Part shown: positions 21,549 to 33,500 of the stretch, one piece after another | Layout: every line of letters starts with the position of its first letter | Position numbering within the stretch: the first letter of the stretch is position 1 | Assembly: GCA_947471745.1 (NCBI GenBank) | Contig: CANJKZ010000263.1 | Location: forward strand, 1,656,501 to 1,720,500 | Source: Closterium sp. Naga37s-1 | Lineage: Eukaryota > Streptophyta > Zygnematophyceae > Desmidiales > Closteriaceae | Length of the DNA stretch: 64,000 nt | Direction of reading: 5' to 3' | Position numbers and translations under genes: made by a program | Notes under the pieces: generated by a model | What the model was told of the DNA's origin: nothing | Database searches by the model: none | What the model saw: only the letters and a program-made list of their open reading frames with translations

Positions 21549-24500
21549 ATGATCGCTGCTGCCTTCTCACCTCCCCTTCTCCAGCCACTGCCCGGGACTT
21601 CGATTGGCGCATTTCGTTGCGCCAGTAGACAGGCCCACGCGCGGGAAAGACGGGGCCGGAGGAAAGGGACTTGGTACCCCCGAGCCGGTGGTTCGGGTGC
21701 AGATTCTAGTTCTTTTTCTGTGAATAAATCCGAAGCAGAAAGCGCACGATCCATTAGAATGACAGGATCGTTAGATTCCTCTGTTCCGGCGGATTCCACG
21801 GAGAACACCGGCAGCAGCGATAAAATAGTCGTGACTCCCATAGTAGCTGAGGGGATCATTCGTCTGGACGCGGACGAAGCTTCTCGGAAGGCGGCCTTTC
21901 CGTCTCTCTCATTCGCAGACCCGCCGGCCAGGGAGCAGCGACTAGGAAGCGGTGGTTCGGGAAACGAGGCGCTCTCAATCGAGGATGTGCTTGCAGGGGT
22001 TGCTGTTTCTGTAGAATTCAGCTCGCGAAACGACCAGCAAGTGGTTACCATCCAGGTTCGTGAATTCTACCGTCTGAAAAGAAATACCGAATTCATGTCC
22101 GTTCCATCTGTTCTGTCTCATTCAGGTCTGCGTGCGTGTGTTCCTCCTCGCTGTGTGCCTGCCTTTCCTCCTGGAGCCATCACCCCCTCCCTCCCTGCCA
22201 GCTGATTCAGATTTGCCTCACAGTGCCTTTTCTTCCTTATGGATATATCAATCCTCTCCGGCAACTGTTGTAGAGGCGCCTTATTCACAATGACTACCTC
22301 GCGTCCTGAATTCATATATCATCCATTCTATGACTCATCACCCCTCCCTGTCAGCTACCGGAGGGGTCATCTTTCTATGGAACAGGGGAGGTCGGAGGGC
22401 CTCTTGAGAGGAGCAAGAAACGGGTACGTGGGGTGCTGGTGATGCTGCTGCGGCTGCTTGGTGCTGGTGCTGGTGGTATATGTGATGGCGCTGCTTCTGC
22501 TGCTGCTGCTGCTGCTGCTGTTGCTGTCGCTGCTTCAACTGCTGCTGTTGCATGTGATCGCTCTCTCGCTACTTTCGGAATGCTCTTTTCAGCTTCGTTC
22601 TCAACTCTTTATGCTGACAGGAAATCCCACGCAGTTTAATGAGTCAACTCTAGTCAAGGTTACCCCGCATGCACACACCCGCTCCCTGCAACCAGATATT
22701 TTCCTGTAACACAGATTGCTGCAGCTTCAATGACAGTCTACTGAGTCAACTCTAGCCAAGAATATTCCTTCCACCCAACCTCCCTCCTCTCCGCTTCCCT
22801 TTCCAGATCTTCACGTGGAACACGGATCGCTGGGGCTTCAATTTCAGTCTATTGAGTCAGCTCTAGTCATTTCTCAAGAGTACCCCACTGCACACCCCCT
22901 CCCACTCGGCCCCACTACCAGATCTTCACGTGGAACACGGACTGCTGGGGCTTCAACGGCAGCACCCCTTCGCTCTACATGTCCCACCCCTGGGTCTTCT
23001 CCCTGCTGCCTGACGGCCGCTGCCTCGGCTTTTTAGCCGACACCACCCGGCGCTGCGAGGTGAGCGGCGCAGTGTGTGTGTGGGTTGCTGATAGGTTTGA
23101 TTGCCGCTGACGCAGGGATAATGAGGGAGCACGTGAGGGGGTATCACAATATAAGGATGGCAGTATCCTCTCACTCTTCACGTCCCACCCCTGGGTCTTC
23201 TCCCTGCTGCCTGATGGCCGCTGCCTCGGCTTTTTAGCCGACACCACCCGGCGCTGCGAGGTGAGGGGGAGCAATGGATGCAGGCGGAACTGAACTGTCA
23301 CATGGACAAGAATATGATGGGAGTTTGATGCTTTTGTGGTTGGTGGACCTCTGGTTGATTCGTTTCTCTGATTTGCCTGCATGCTCTAGTGTCCGGTGTA
23401 GATTGGGTTGGGTTCACTTCACCCGATGAGAATTCACAGAAGTAATATCCTCCCCTCGTGCAGGTGGATCTAAGAGCCGCACCCACCCTCTGCTTCACCG
23501 CATCAGCTCCCTTCCCGCTCATCCTCTTCGGCCCCACCGCCTCTCCCTCGCACCTCCTGCAACTCCTCGCCAAGGCCATTGGTGAGTGGGGGTCTACCGT
23601 CTGTTCTGGCCATCAGTGAGTGGGGGTCTGTAGACTCTGTATGTTCTGTGGGGTCGAGGTTTATCGTCTAGGTGTGGCCATGGGTGTAGCCGGAGGTTGT
23701 ACGGAACTTCCCGTGTTGCATCGTCTGCTCTAACCAACGCGGCTCAAATGTGCTTCTCTTTCTCCGCTGCGGCGCTGCCCCCTTTCGTCTCTGCCTAATT
23801 CCGTTCCTCTCAGGGCCCCTCCCTCTCCCTGCGCGTTGGGTGTTGGGCTACCAGCAGTGCCGCTTCAGCTATGAGTCTGCTGCCAGGGTGGAAGAGGTGA
23901 GGGGCGGTTAGAAGCGGTCAGAATAGGTTGTGTTGGGCTACCAACAGTGCCGCTTCAGCTACGAGTCTGCTGCCAGGGTGGAAGAGGTGAGGAGAGAGAG
24001 GTTAGGAGTGATGAAGAGTGTGAAAAGTGGTGGGAACGGTGAGAAAGGCGTGAAACATGACACATGGATGGATGTGGGATGGATAATGGAATAGACACCG
24101 TCCTCCTTAAATGGCCAGGACCGTTTGAGAAATTATGATTCCATGTGTGATGTGATGTGGATGATCGTTCTGCACCGCACTGCACTGCACTCCACCACAC
24201 TGCTCCACCCTGCACTGCACTTCACCGCATTACACTGCATGGCATGGCATGACCACATGAATAAGTCGTCACATCTGACTTGGCTACTTCGCCCCCACTC
24301 TTTGGCCGTGTGCCTGTCCTGTGTGTGATGTCATCTGGATAGACATAGACTGCATGGATGGCGTTGAATTTTGAGGCGCCTCAAAATTCAACTGAATGCA
24401 CGTGTGATGTCATCTGGATAGACATTGACTGCATGGATGGCTGTTAGTACAAAACCTCTCCCACCTTCTCTCCTTCTGGTCACACCACACCTACTCCCTT

Positions 24501-27500
24501 CCTTCCCTCCCTTCCCAGGTCGACAGAACCGTCAGAGGGAAAAGGATCCTGTGTGACGTCATGTGGATGGACATTGACTACATGGACGGATACAAGAGCT
24601 TCACCTTTCACCCGGTCAATTTGCCTTTACCATCCGCCCCCTTTCCCCCCGCCCACCCCTTCGGAATCTTTCACCTGGCCTGTCCTGCTCGTTCACACAG
24701 GTGGCAATGACTTTTCGAGAGAAGAAGATACGTCATGTGGATGGATATAGACTACATGGACGGCAACAAGAGCTTCACCTTGGTGACTTTTGAGTCGACT
24801 CAAAAGTCACTACGTCATGTGGATGGATATAGACTACATGGACGGCTGCAAGACCTTCACCTTGGACCCGCTCAAGTTCTTCTATACCTCCCCATCTCTG
24901 TCCATTCTTTTCATCCGCTCTCCTTTCCCCCGCTCCCCTCCCCTCCCCTTACCTTACCCACCCCCCTATCCCTAATAGGTCGCCAAAACCTTCAGGGAAA
25001 AGAAGATCCCATGTGACGTCATGTGGATGGACATAGATTACATGGACGGCTATAAGAGCTGCACCTTTGATCCAGTCACCTTCACCCCTATTGCTTTGCT
25101 ATGTGCCTGTTTGTCCTGCTCGTGTACACAGGTGGCAACGACCTTTCGAGAGAAGAAGATCCCGTGTGACGTCATGTGGATGGACACAGACTACATGGAC
25201 GGATACAAGAGCTTCACATTTGACCCTCTCAACCCCCCCACTTCCACTTTGGTACAGGTGGCGAAGACTTTCCGAGAAAAGAAGATCCCGTGTGATGTCA
25301 TGTGGATGGACATAGACTACATGGACGGCTACAAGAGCTTCACATTTGACCCGCTCACCTACCCCGACCCGCCTGGGCTTGCACGATTTCTGAACAAGGC
25401 GGGTTTTAAGGCCATCTGGATGCTGGACCCGGGGATCAAGGAGGAGCAGGGGTACGGTCCGGTGGAGACCGGTGACGCGGCTGATGTGTGGATTCTCAAC
25501 GCACAGGGCAAGCCGTTCGTGGGTGAGTGTGACTGTGGGTAAGTGTGACTGTGGGTAAGTGTGACTGTGGGGAAGTTTGCTTGCCATTCTTCCTCTTATT
25601 CGCATGTGGCACACTGCACACAGGTGACGTGTGGCCCGGCCCCTGCAAGTTACCTGCCTGTACAATACAGCGAGCGAGGGAGTGGTGGCGAGACATTGAA
25701 ACAAGGGCAAGAATGCTCACAACCACGTGCTATCCCTCCCTCCCATGGGGCACTGCATTCTTCACAGGTGACGTGTGGCCCGCCCCCTGCAAGTTCTCCG
25801 ACTACACGATGCAGCGAGCCAGGGAGTGGTGGGGAGATAATGAGACAAGGGCAGAATGATCGAAAACATTTTTTATTTTTTTTTCAGGACATCTCAAAAT
25901 CAACTAACTCTCTTCTTTCCCCACACACAGGCGACGTGTGGCCGGGTCCCTGCAAGTTCCCCGACTACACGATGCAGCGAGCCAGGGAGTGGTGGCGCGA
26001 CATGGTGGCTGGGTTTGCAAAGGGGGGGGTGGATGGGATCTGGAACGACATGAATGAACCCACTGTGTTCCGGGTGAGTTGATGGGAGCGGAATCATGAG
26101 GCATTTGGAAAATCAATCAGGGGGGTACTCACGATGCAGCGAGCAAGGGAGCGGCGGCGGGACATGGTGGCTGAGTTTGCACGGGAGGGTGTGGATGGGA
26201 TATGGAACATCATGAATGAAGCGTCTGTGTTCCGGGTAATCTGGGTGTTGAGGTGACTCCAAAAGGGGGTGGATGGCATTTGGAACGATATGAATGAGCC
26301 CACTGTGTTCCGGGTGAGTGGACTGGAGTTGAGTGCATGCTGGGTGGGGATGCATCCGTCTGTCTACCTAAGTCTGTGCCAGAGTCTCTCTGTCTGTGTG
26401 GTATTCGCCTTTATTCCCCTGCCTCCTCCCCTCACATGCCAGGCGGTGAACAAGACGAGACGATGCCAGACGACAACATTCACAGAATGGACGACGACAA
26501 GCGTATGTGCTAGTAGTGGCGTAATGATTTATGCTTTCCTTTTCCCATATCTCCTCCCTCGCACACCAGGCTGTGAATAAGACGATGCCAGACGACAACA
26601 TTCACAGAGGGGACGACGACATGGGCGGTACTCAGAACCACCTGCACTACCATAATGTAAGCCTACAAGGTTACGAAGTTACGGCGTTTTGAATTCATGA
26701 AGTTGTGGATTTTGCACTTCTCATTCCAGGCATCAGTTGCACTGACCCGGGCGGGGTTCATGAATCGTCCACCAGGTTCCAGGTCACACACAATCAGAGC
26801 AAACCAGAGTACCGCCTTATGGCCCAATGCCGCTGGCGGTTCATGAACCCGGGTGGTCAGCACAAGCAGAGTACCGGTGCCTTCCCAAGGCCCATGCTTG
26901 CTTCGCTACAAAGCTTGGGCTCAGGTCCTGGTCGCGGTCACACACAATTGGTCTGTTGGTGCTGACCTGGGCCCAAGGCCTGCCTCCCAGCCGCTCTCAT
27001 CTCCTATCTTTTGGCCCCTTCCCTCTGTGTGTCTGTGTGTGTCCGTTTCTCGCCTGCTCCCTCCCAGGTATACGGCATGCTCATGGCTCGAGCCACCAGT
27101 GAGGGTCTTGAGAAGGCCCTCCCCGACAAGCGCCCGTTTGTGCTGACGCGGGCGGGGTTTATCGGCAGCCATTGCTATGCTGAGCTGACTCATGGCTTGG
27201 CGAGTAGCTCTGCTAGCTTACCTGCTTTCTATTTCTGCCATATCCCCTTGTTTTCACCCTTTCCCTCCCTGTGTGTGTGCGTGTACCTCCCTCCGTCCGG
27301 TGCTCCCTTCCAGGTTTACGGCATGCTCATGGCTCGAGCAACCAGCGAGGGCTTAGAAAAGGCCCTCCCGGACAAGCGCCCGTTTGTGCTGACCCGGGCG
27401 GGGTTCATTGGCAGCCAGCGCTATGCTGCCTCGTGGACGGGCGACAACCTGGCCACCTGGGAGTATCTGCACATGAGCGTACCCATGGCTCTCAACATGG

Positions 27501-30500
27501 TACGGCACGGTGTGGTGAGGTAGGGTGTGGTGCGGTGTCGTACGGTTGGGGACGTGGCATCGGGGTTCATTGGCAGCCAGCGCTATGCTGCGTCGTGGAC
27601 GGGCGACAACCTGGCCACCTGGGAGTACCTGCGTTGCATATGAGCGTGCCCATGGCTCTCAACATGGTATGGTTGGGAGAGGGAGGGATATGTCTGTTAG
27701 CAGATGAGGAAGGAGGGCTAGCACAAACAATAGATGGATCAGGGCTCCCTACTCCCTCCTCCCAGCTCCCCCTTCCCCCCTGTCGCCATCATTTTTCACG
27801 TTGGAAGAATAGAGGCCCCCCATTGCCCGTTTCCCACGTTCACCCCCCTCTTCTGCCCCCCCATGCTCCCTGGATCCTTCCCTCGCACGCCGCCCCGTCC
27901 CCTCCACCCTCCACCCTCCCTTCCGTATCGCACGCACACACCCCAGGCTCTGAGCGGCCAGCCTCTGAACGGGCCTGACATCGGCGGGTTCGCCTTGAAC
28001 GCCACACCGCAGCTGTTCGCTCGGTGGATGGGCATCAGTGCGATGCTGCCCCTCTCACCACCATGTACCATTTTTCCCTTCCCCGCTCCTCCCATCCCCC
28101 TTTCCCGCCCTCCCCTTTTCTCTCCCCTTTAGGCTCTGAGCGGCCAGATATTGGCGGGTTTGCCTTGAACGCCACTCCTCGGTTGTTCGCTCGGTGGATG
28201 GGCATTGGGGCTCTGCTGCCCTTCTCCCGTGGGCACTCGGAGAAAGGGACGAAAGATGCCGAACCATGGGTGTTTGGAGAAGCGGTGAGAGGAACAGGAG
28301 GGGGGGGATGGGAAAGGAGATGCTGGGAAATGGGTTGTGGTGGATAATTATCATATTGCATTGTATTGTAGTGCCTTGTATTGTATAGTATTGCATTGCA
28401 TTCTATTGTATCGTAGATATATTGTATCGTATCGTATCGTATCGTATCGTATCGTATCGTATCGTATCGTGCAGTATCGTGTCGTGTCATGTCATATCAT
28501 ATCGTATCGTATCTTGTTGTATTGTATCCCATTGTGTAGTGTATTTTAATGTAGCAAAGGGTCCTAATCCTCAACACTTTCTCCCCGCACTCCCTCCATT
28601 CTCCTCTCGCATCCTCTGTCTCTCTCTCCTGCACGTCCCCACCCACCAGTGTGAGGGGGTGTGTCGGAAGGCCATAGAGCGTCGCTACCGCCTGCTGCCA
28701 CACCTCTACACACTCTTCTATCATCATGACAACACCGGCAGCCCTGTCATCTCACCCCTCGCTTTCACGGGTGCGTTCATTTAGTAAACCGCTGGTTCAG
28801 TCATAAGCAGTACTGTCTGTTGCCGCACCTCTACACTCTCTTCTACCATCATGACAACACCGGCAGCCCTGTCATCTCGCCCCTCGCCTTTGCTGTTGCT
28901 GGTGCGTCCATTCAGTAGGTTTTATGAGAAAGCTGAACGGCCTGTTGTTCAATCATAAGCAGTAGTGCCTGCTGCCACACCTCTAGGCTCTACACACTCT
29001 TTACCACCACGAGAAGCCCGGCAGCCCAGACATCTCACCCCCCTGTGCCCCCCTTTCTGACCCCTCCAACCCAGCACTGCGTCCACTGGAAGACCAGTTC
29101 CTGTTGGGCCCTCTTCTCTGCTCGTTCTTCTTGTTCAGGGCTTCAATCAAGTCAAGTCAACGTGCATGTCACCTGCATGCCTCTGCCCCTCTGTGCCTCC
29201 CATCAGACCAATCCAACCCAGCACTGCGCCCACTGGAAGACTAGTTCCTGCTGAGCCCTCTGCTCATCCTAATACCGTTCCTCTTGGTTGAGGCTTCATG
29301 CAAAGAAAACATTGCTTTTGCATGCCTGTGACGTGGCCCCCTGTGCGTGCGCCCCTCGCCTCCCATCAGACCCCTCCAACCCAGCACTGCGAGCAGTGGA
29401 AGATCAATTCCTGCTGGGCCCTCTGCTCGTCATGACATTGTGAGATCCCCCCCCCTCGTGCTCCACAGGCCCCCCAGCTCCCCATCCCCTCTCCCGCAAC
29501 CCCATTCTGCCGTTGAGTTGTCATTGCTTCCCAACGACGTCATTGCTTTGCTCTCTCCGCGTGATAAAAGGAAGTGTTTTGAGACGTCTCAAAACGTTGT
29601 GTTCCCCTGCTGTTGGTTGCACAAGCGGACACAGCACATTAACCATACACACTTGCCCAACTACGTCATTGTTGTTCCCCCTCCAACTCTCCCTCTCACC
29701 ATTTCCCAACCGCTACGCCCACACACCACTTACACCATCGCTTGGGCCCATTCACACATCTGCACACCCTCACTTGCTCACACACTCGCTTCACCCACCC
29801 CTTTCCCCCCCTGTTCCTCACCCCCTCAGCACAGAGTGCAGCAAGTTCGCCGATCCGTCAGCAGCCAATCAGAGGCTGCCACCTGGCACGTGGAGGCGCT
29901 TCCACTTCCACGATTCTGACCGGGTAGGCCAACCAACCGCCAATCACAGATTTCCATCAGGAGCTGCTAAACAAAAAGTTGAAAGACATTTTAATATTTA
30001 TTGAAACGCCTTCAGGAAGTGTAAATAGTAGAAAGATGTTTCTGCTAATCATCTCTGCCTTCTGTATTCCGACACCACTCGGCACCGCATTAACTCCCTC
30101 AGAACCTCCCGCTTCTCTTCTTGCAAGGAGGCACCATCTTACCCACGGGGCCTGTCGCCCAGAATACTCAAGAGATTCATAAGGAAGACCGATTCATAGG
30201 GAAGACCCAGTCACACTGCTAATGATCGTCTCCTTTCTTCTCTCTCTCCTTCGCTGTGGCCCCACTCCATTCCACACCACTCCACACCCTATCACCATCA
30301 GGACCTCCCGCTTCTCTTCCTGCAAGGAGGCGCTATATTGCCCACGGGGCCTGTCGCACAGAATACTCAAGAGATTCATAGGGAAGACCCGGTCACACTC
30401 CTAATCAGCCTCGACGAATCAGGTGAGAACACGTCATTCAGGATGTGAGAAAGGAGACGAGCAAGCTACTTCTCGCCGCCGAGTGCTCGCATGGGATAGT

Positions 30501-33500
30501 CGATTGTCGAGCTGAGAGTACAAAGGGGAGGGGAGTGTCTGCCCTCTAATGGTCTGACTGACCCACCATGAACGATTGCTGTTTCACTACATTTCCGCCC
30601 AATTTTCTTCCTTGTTTCCCTGTAGGTGCCAGTGAGGGCCGGTTGTTCGTGGATGAGGGGGATGGGTAAGTACAGGGCAGGGGAGTACCTCCCTCTGGCA
30701 AGTCCGACCTACCACCAAAGGTGGCCTTTTATCTACATTTCCACGCAATCGTCTTCCTTAACTCGTGTTCTGAGTCGACTTTTTGCTACATTCCCTTCCC
30801 ACCCTCTCGCTTCGTCCGTGTTTCCCCTTGCCCCACTCCCCCAGGTCGCAGCGAGGGCCAGTTTTTCGAGGACGAGGGGGATGGGTTCGGGTACAGGGTA
30901 GGCGAGTATCTTCTGACCACTTACGTGGCGACACGTGGCACGGGAGAGGGCGGGCTGCCAGTGGTGGAAGTCAAGGTGGCAAAGGAGGAAGGTTCTTGGA
31001 AGCGGCCTCGTCGGAAGCTGGTGGCACGCATGCTCCTGGGAGATGGTGCCTATGTGAGTTTGCTTGCTTGTTTGTTCATTCATTTGCCTATTTGCCTCTT
31101 CTGGTCCCAGTCCATTTGCTTTTGAGTCGACTCAAAAGCAAATGGTGCCTATGTGCGTTTGTTCTGTTTACTTCACCCGTCTATTCGCCTCTTCTGGTTC
31201 ACTTCTTTGTTGCTTGAAGCCTGTGTGCGCTGTTCGATTTTTTGTTGAAAAGCCAAGAAGTCGGATTATATTTTGACCCCGACCCAAACAAAAAAAATGC
31301 TCATGTTTCAAACTGTTACACCCCTGTCTGCCAGGTGCAAGCTGAGGGGTGGGATGGCGATGCGATCTCTGTCCCTCTGCCCACTGCTGCTGAGGCAGAC
31401 AGACTGGTGGCTGCAGCAGTGGAGGAAGAGAAGGCACTTATGGGTGGGTGATGGGAGGGTGGGGGGAGGGGTGGATGAGGTGTTGGTAGAGGGTGATTGC
31501 TGTTGCACTGCCCTCTGCTGATGAGGCAGACAGGCTGGTGGCTGCAGCAGTGGAGGACGAGAAGGCACTTATGGGTGGGTGATGGGAGGGTGGGGGGAGG
31601 GGTGGATGAGGTGTTGGTAGAGGGTGATTGCTGTTGCACTGCCCTCTGCTGATGAGGCAGACAGGCTGGTGGCTGCAGCAGTGGAGGACGAGAAGGCACT
31701 TATGGGTGGGTGATGGGAGGGTGGGGGGAGGGGTGGATGAGGTGTTGGTAGAGGGTGATTGCTGTTGCACTGCCCTCTGCTGATGAGGCAGACAGGCTGG
31801 TGGCTGCAGCAGTGGAGGACGAGAAGGCTCTCATGGGTGGGTGATGTGCAAATGAGGGGTGAAACTGATGGTTGGTTGAGGGTAATCCGTAGAGGGTGGC
31901 AGCTGCACTGCAAGAAGAGAAGGCTCTCATGGGTGGGTGATGTGCAAATGAGGGGTGAAACTGATGGTTGGTTGAGGGTAATCCGTAGAGGGTGGCAGCT
32001 GCACTGCAAGAAGAGAAGGCTCTCATGGGTGGGTGATGTGCAAATGAGGGGTGAAACTGATGGTTGGTTGAGGGTAATCCGTAGAGGGTGGCAGCTGCAC
32101 TGCAAGAAGAGAAGGCTCTCATGGGTGGGTGATGTGCAAATGAGGGGTGAAACTGATGGTTGGTTGAGGGTAATCCGTAGAGGGTGGCAGCTGCACTGCA
32201 AGAAGAGAAGGCTCTCATGGGTGGGTGATTGTGCAAATGAGGGGTGAAACTGATGGTTGGTTGAGGGTAATCCGTAGAGGGTGGCAGCTGCACTGCAAGA
32301 AGAGAAGGCTCTCATGGGTGGGTGATGTGCAAATGAGGGGTGAAACTGATGGTTGGTTGAGGGTAATCCGTAGAGGGTGGCAGCTGCACTGCAAGAAGAG
32401 AAGGCTCTCATGGGTGGGTGATGTGCAAATGAGGGGTGAAACTGATGGTTGGTTGAGGGTAATCCGTAGAGGGTGGCAGCTGCACTGCAAGAAGAGAAGG
32501 CTCTCATGGGTGGGTGATGTGCAAATGAGGGGTGAAACTGATGGTTGGTTGAGGGTAATCCGTAGAGGGTGGCAGCTGCACTGCAAGAAGAGAAGGCTCT
32601 CATGGGTGGGTGATGTGCAAATGAGGGGTGAAACTGATGGTTGGTTGAGGGTAATCCGTAGAGGGTGGCAGCTGCACTGCAAGAAGAGAAGGCTCTCATG
32701 GGTGGGTGATGTGCAAATGAGGGGTGAAACTGATGGTTGGTTGAGGGTAATCCGTAGAGGGTGGCAGCTGCACTGCAAGAAGAGAAGGCTCTCATGGGTG
32801 GGTGATGTGCAAATGAGGGGTGAAACTGATGGTTGGTTGAGGGTAATCCGTAGAGGGTGGCAGCTGCACTGCAAGAAGAGAAGGCTCTCATGGGTGGGTG
32901 ATGTGCAAATGAGGGGTGAAACTGATGGTTGGTTGAGGGTAATCCGTAGAGGGTGGCAGCTGCACTGCAAGAAGAGAAGGCTCTCATGGGTGGGTGATGT
33001 GCAAATGAGGGGTGAAACTGATGGTTGGTTGAGGGTAATCCGTAGAGGGTGGCAGCTGCACTGCAAGAAGAGAAGGCTCTCATGGGTGGGTGATGTGCAA
33101 ATGAGGGGTGAAACTGATGGTTGGTTGAGGGTAATCCGTAGAGGGTGGCAGCTGCACTGCAAGAAGAGAAGGCTCTCATGGGTGGGTGATGTGCAAATGA
33201 GGGGTGAAACTGATGGTTGGTTGAGGGTAATCCGTAGAGGGTGGCAGCTGCACTGCAAGAAGAGAAGGCTCTCATGGGTGGGTGATGTGCAAATGAGGGG
33301 TGAAACTGATGGTTGGTTGAGGGTAATCCGTAGAGGGTGGCAGCTGCACTGCAAGAAGAGAAGGCTCTCATGGGTGGGTGATGTGCAAATGAGGGGTGAA
33401 ACTGATGGTTGGTTGAGGGTAATCCGTAGAGGGTGGCAGCTGCACTGCAAGAAGAGAAGGCTCTCATGGGTGGGTGATGTGCAAATGAGGGGTGAAACTG

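Larger units (their letters stand above)
24320..25250 (+). repeat. Seven partial copies of glucosidase exon 6 start
   Basis: Before the full exon at 25258, the segment coding for VAKTFREKKIPCDVMWMDIDYMDGYKSF recurs at about 24320-24352, 24399-24443, 24519-24620, 24699-24782, 24811-24880, 24979-25083 and 25130-25240. Copies near 24519, 24979 and 25130 keep a pyrimidine tract and AG; others are internal fragments. Frame, base identity and length decay with distance. Perfect palindromes lie between copies at 24363-24392 and 24783-24810. Confidence 0.9.
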
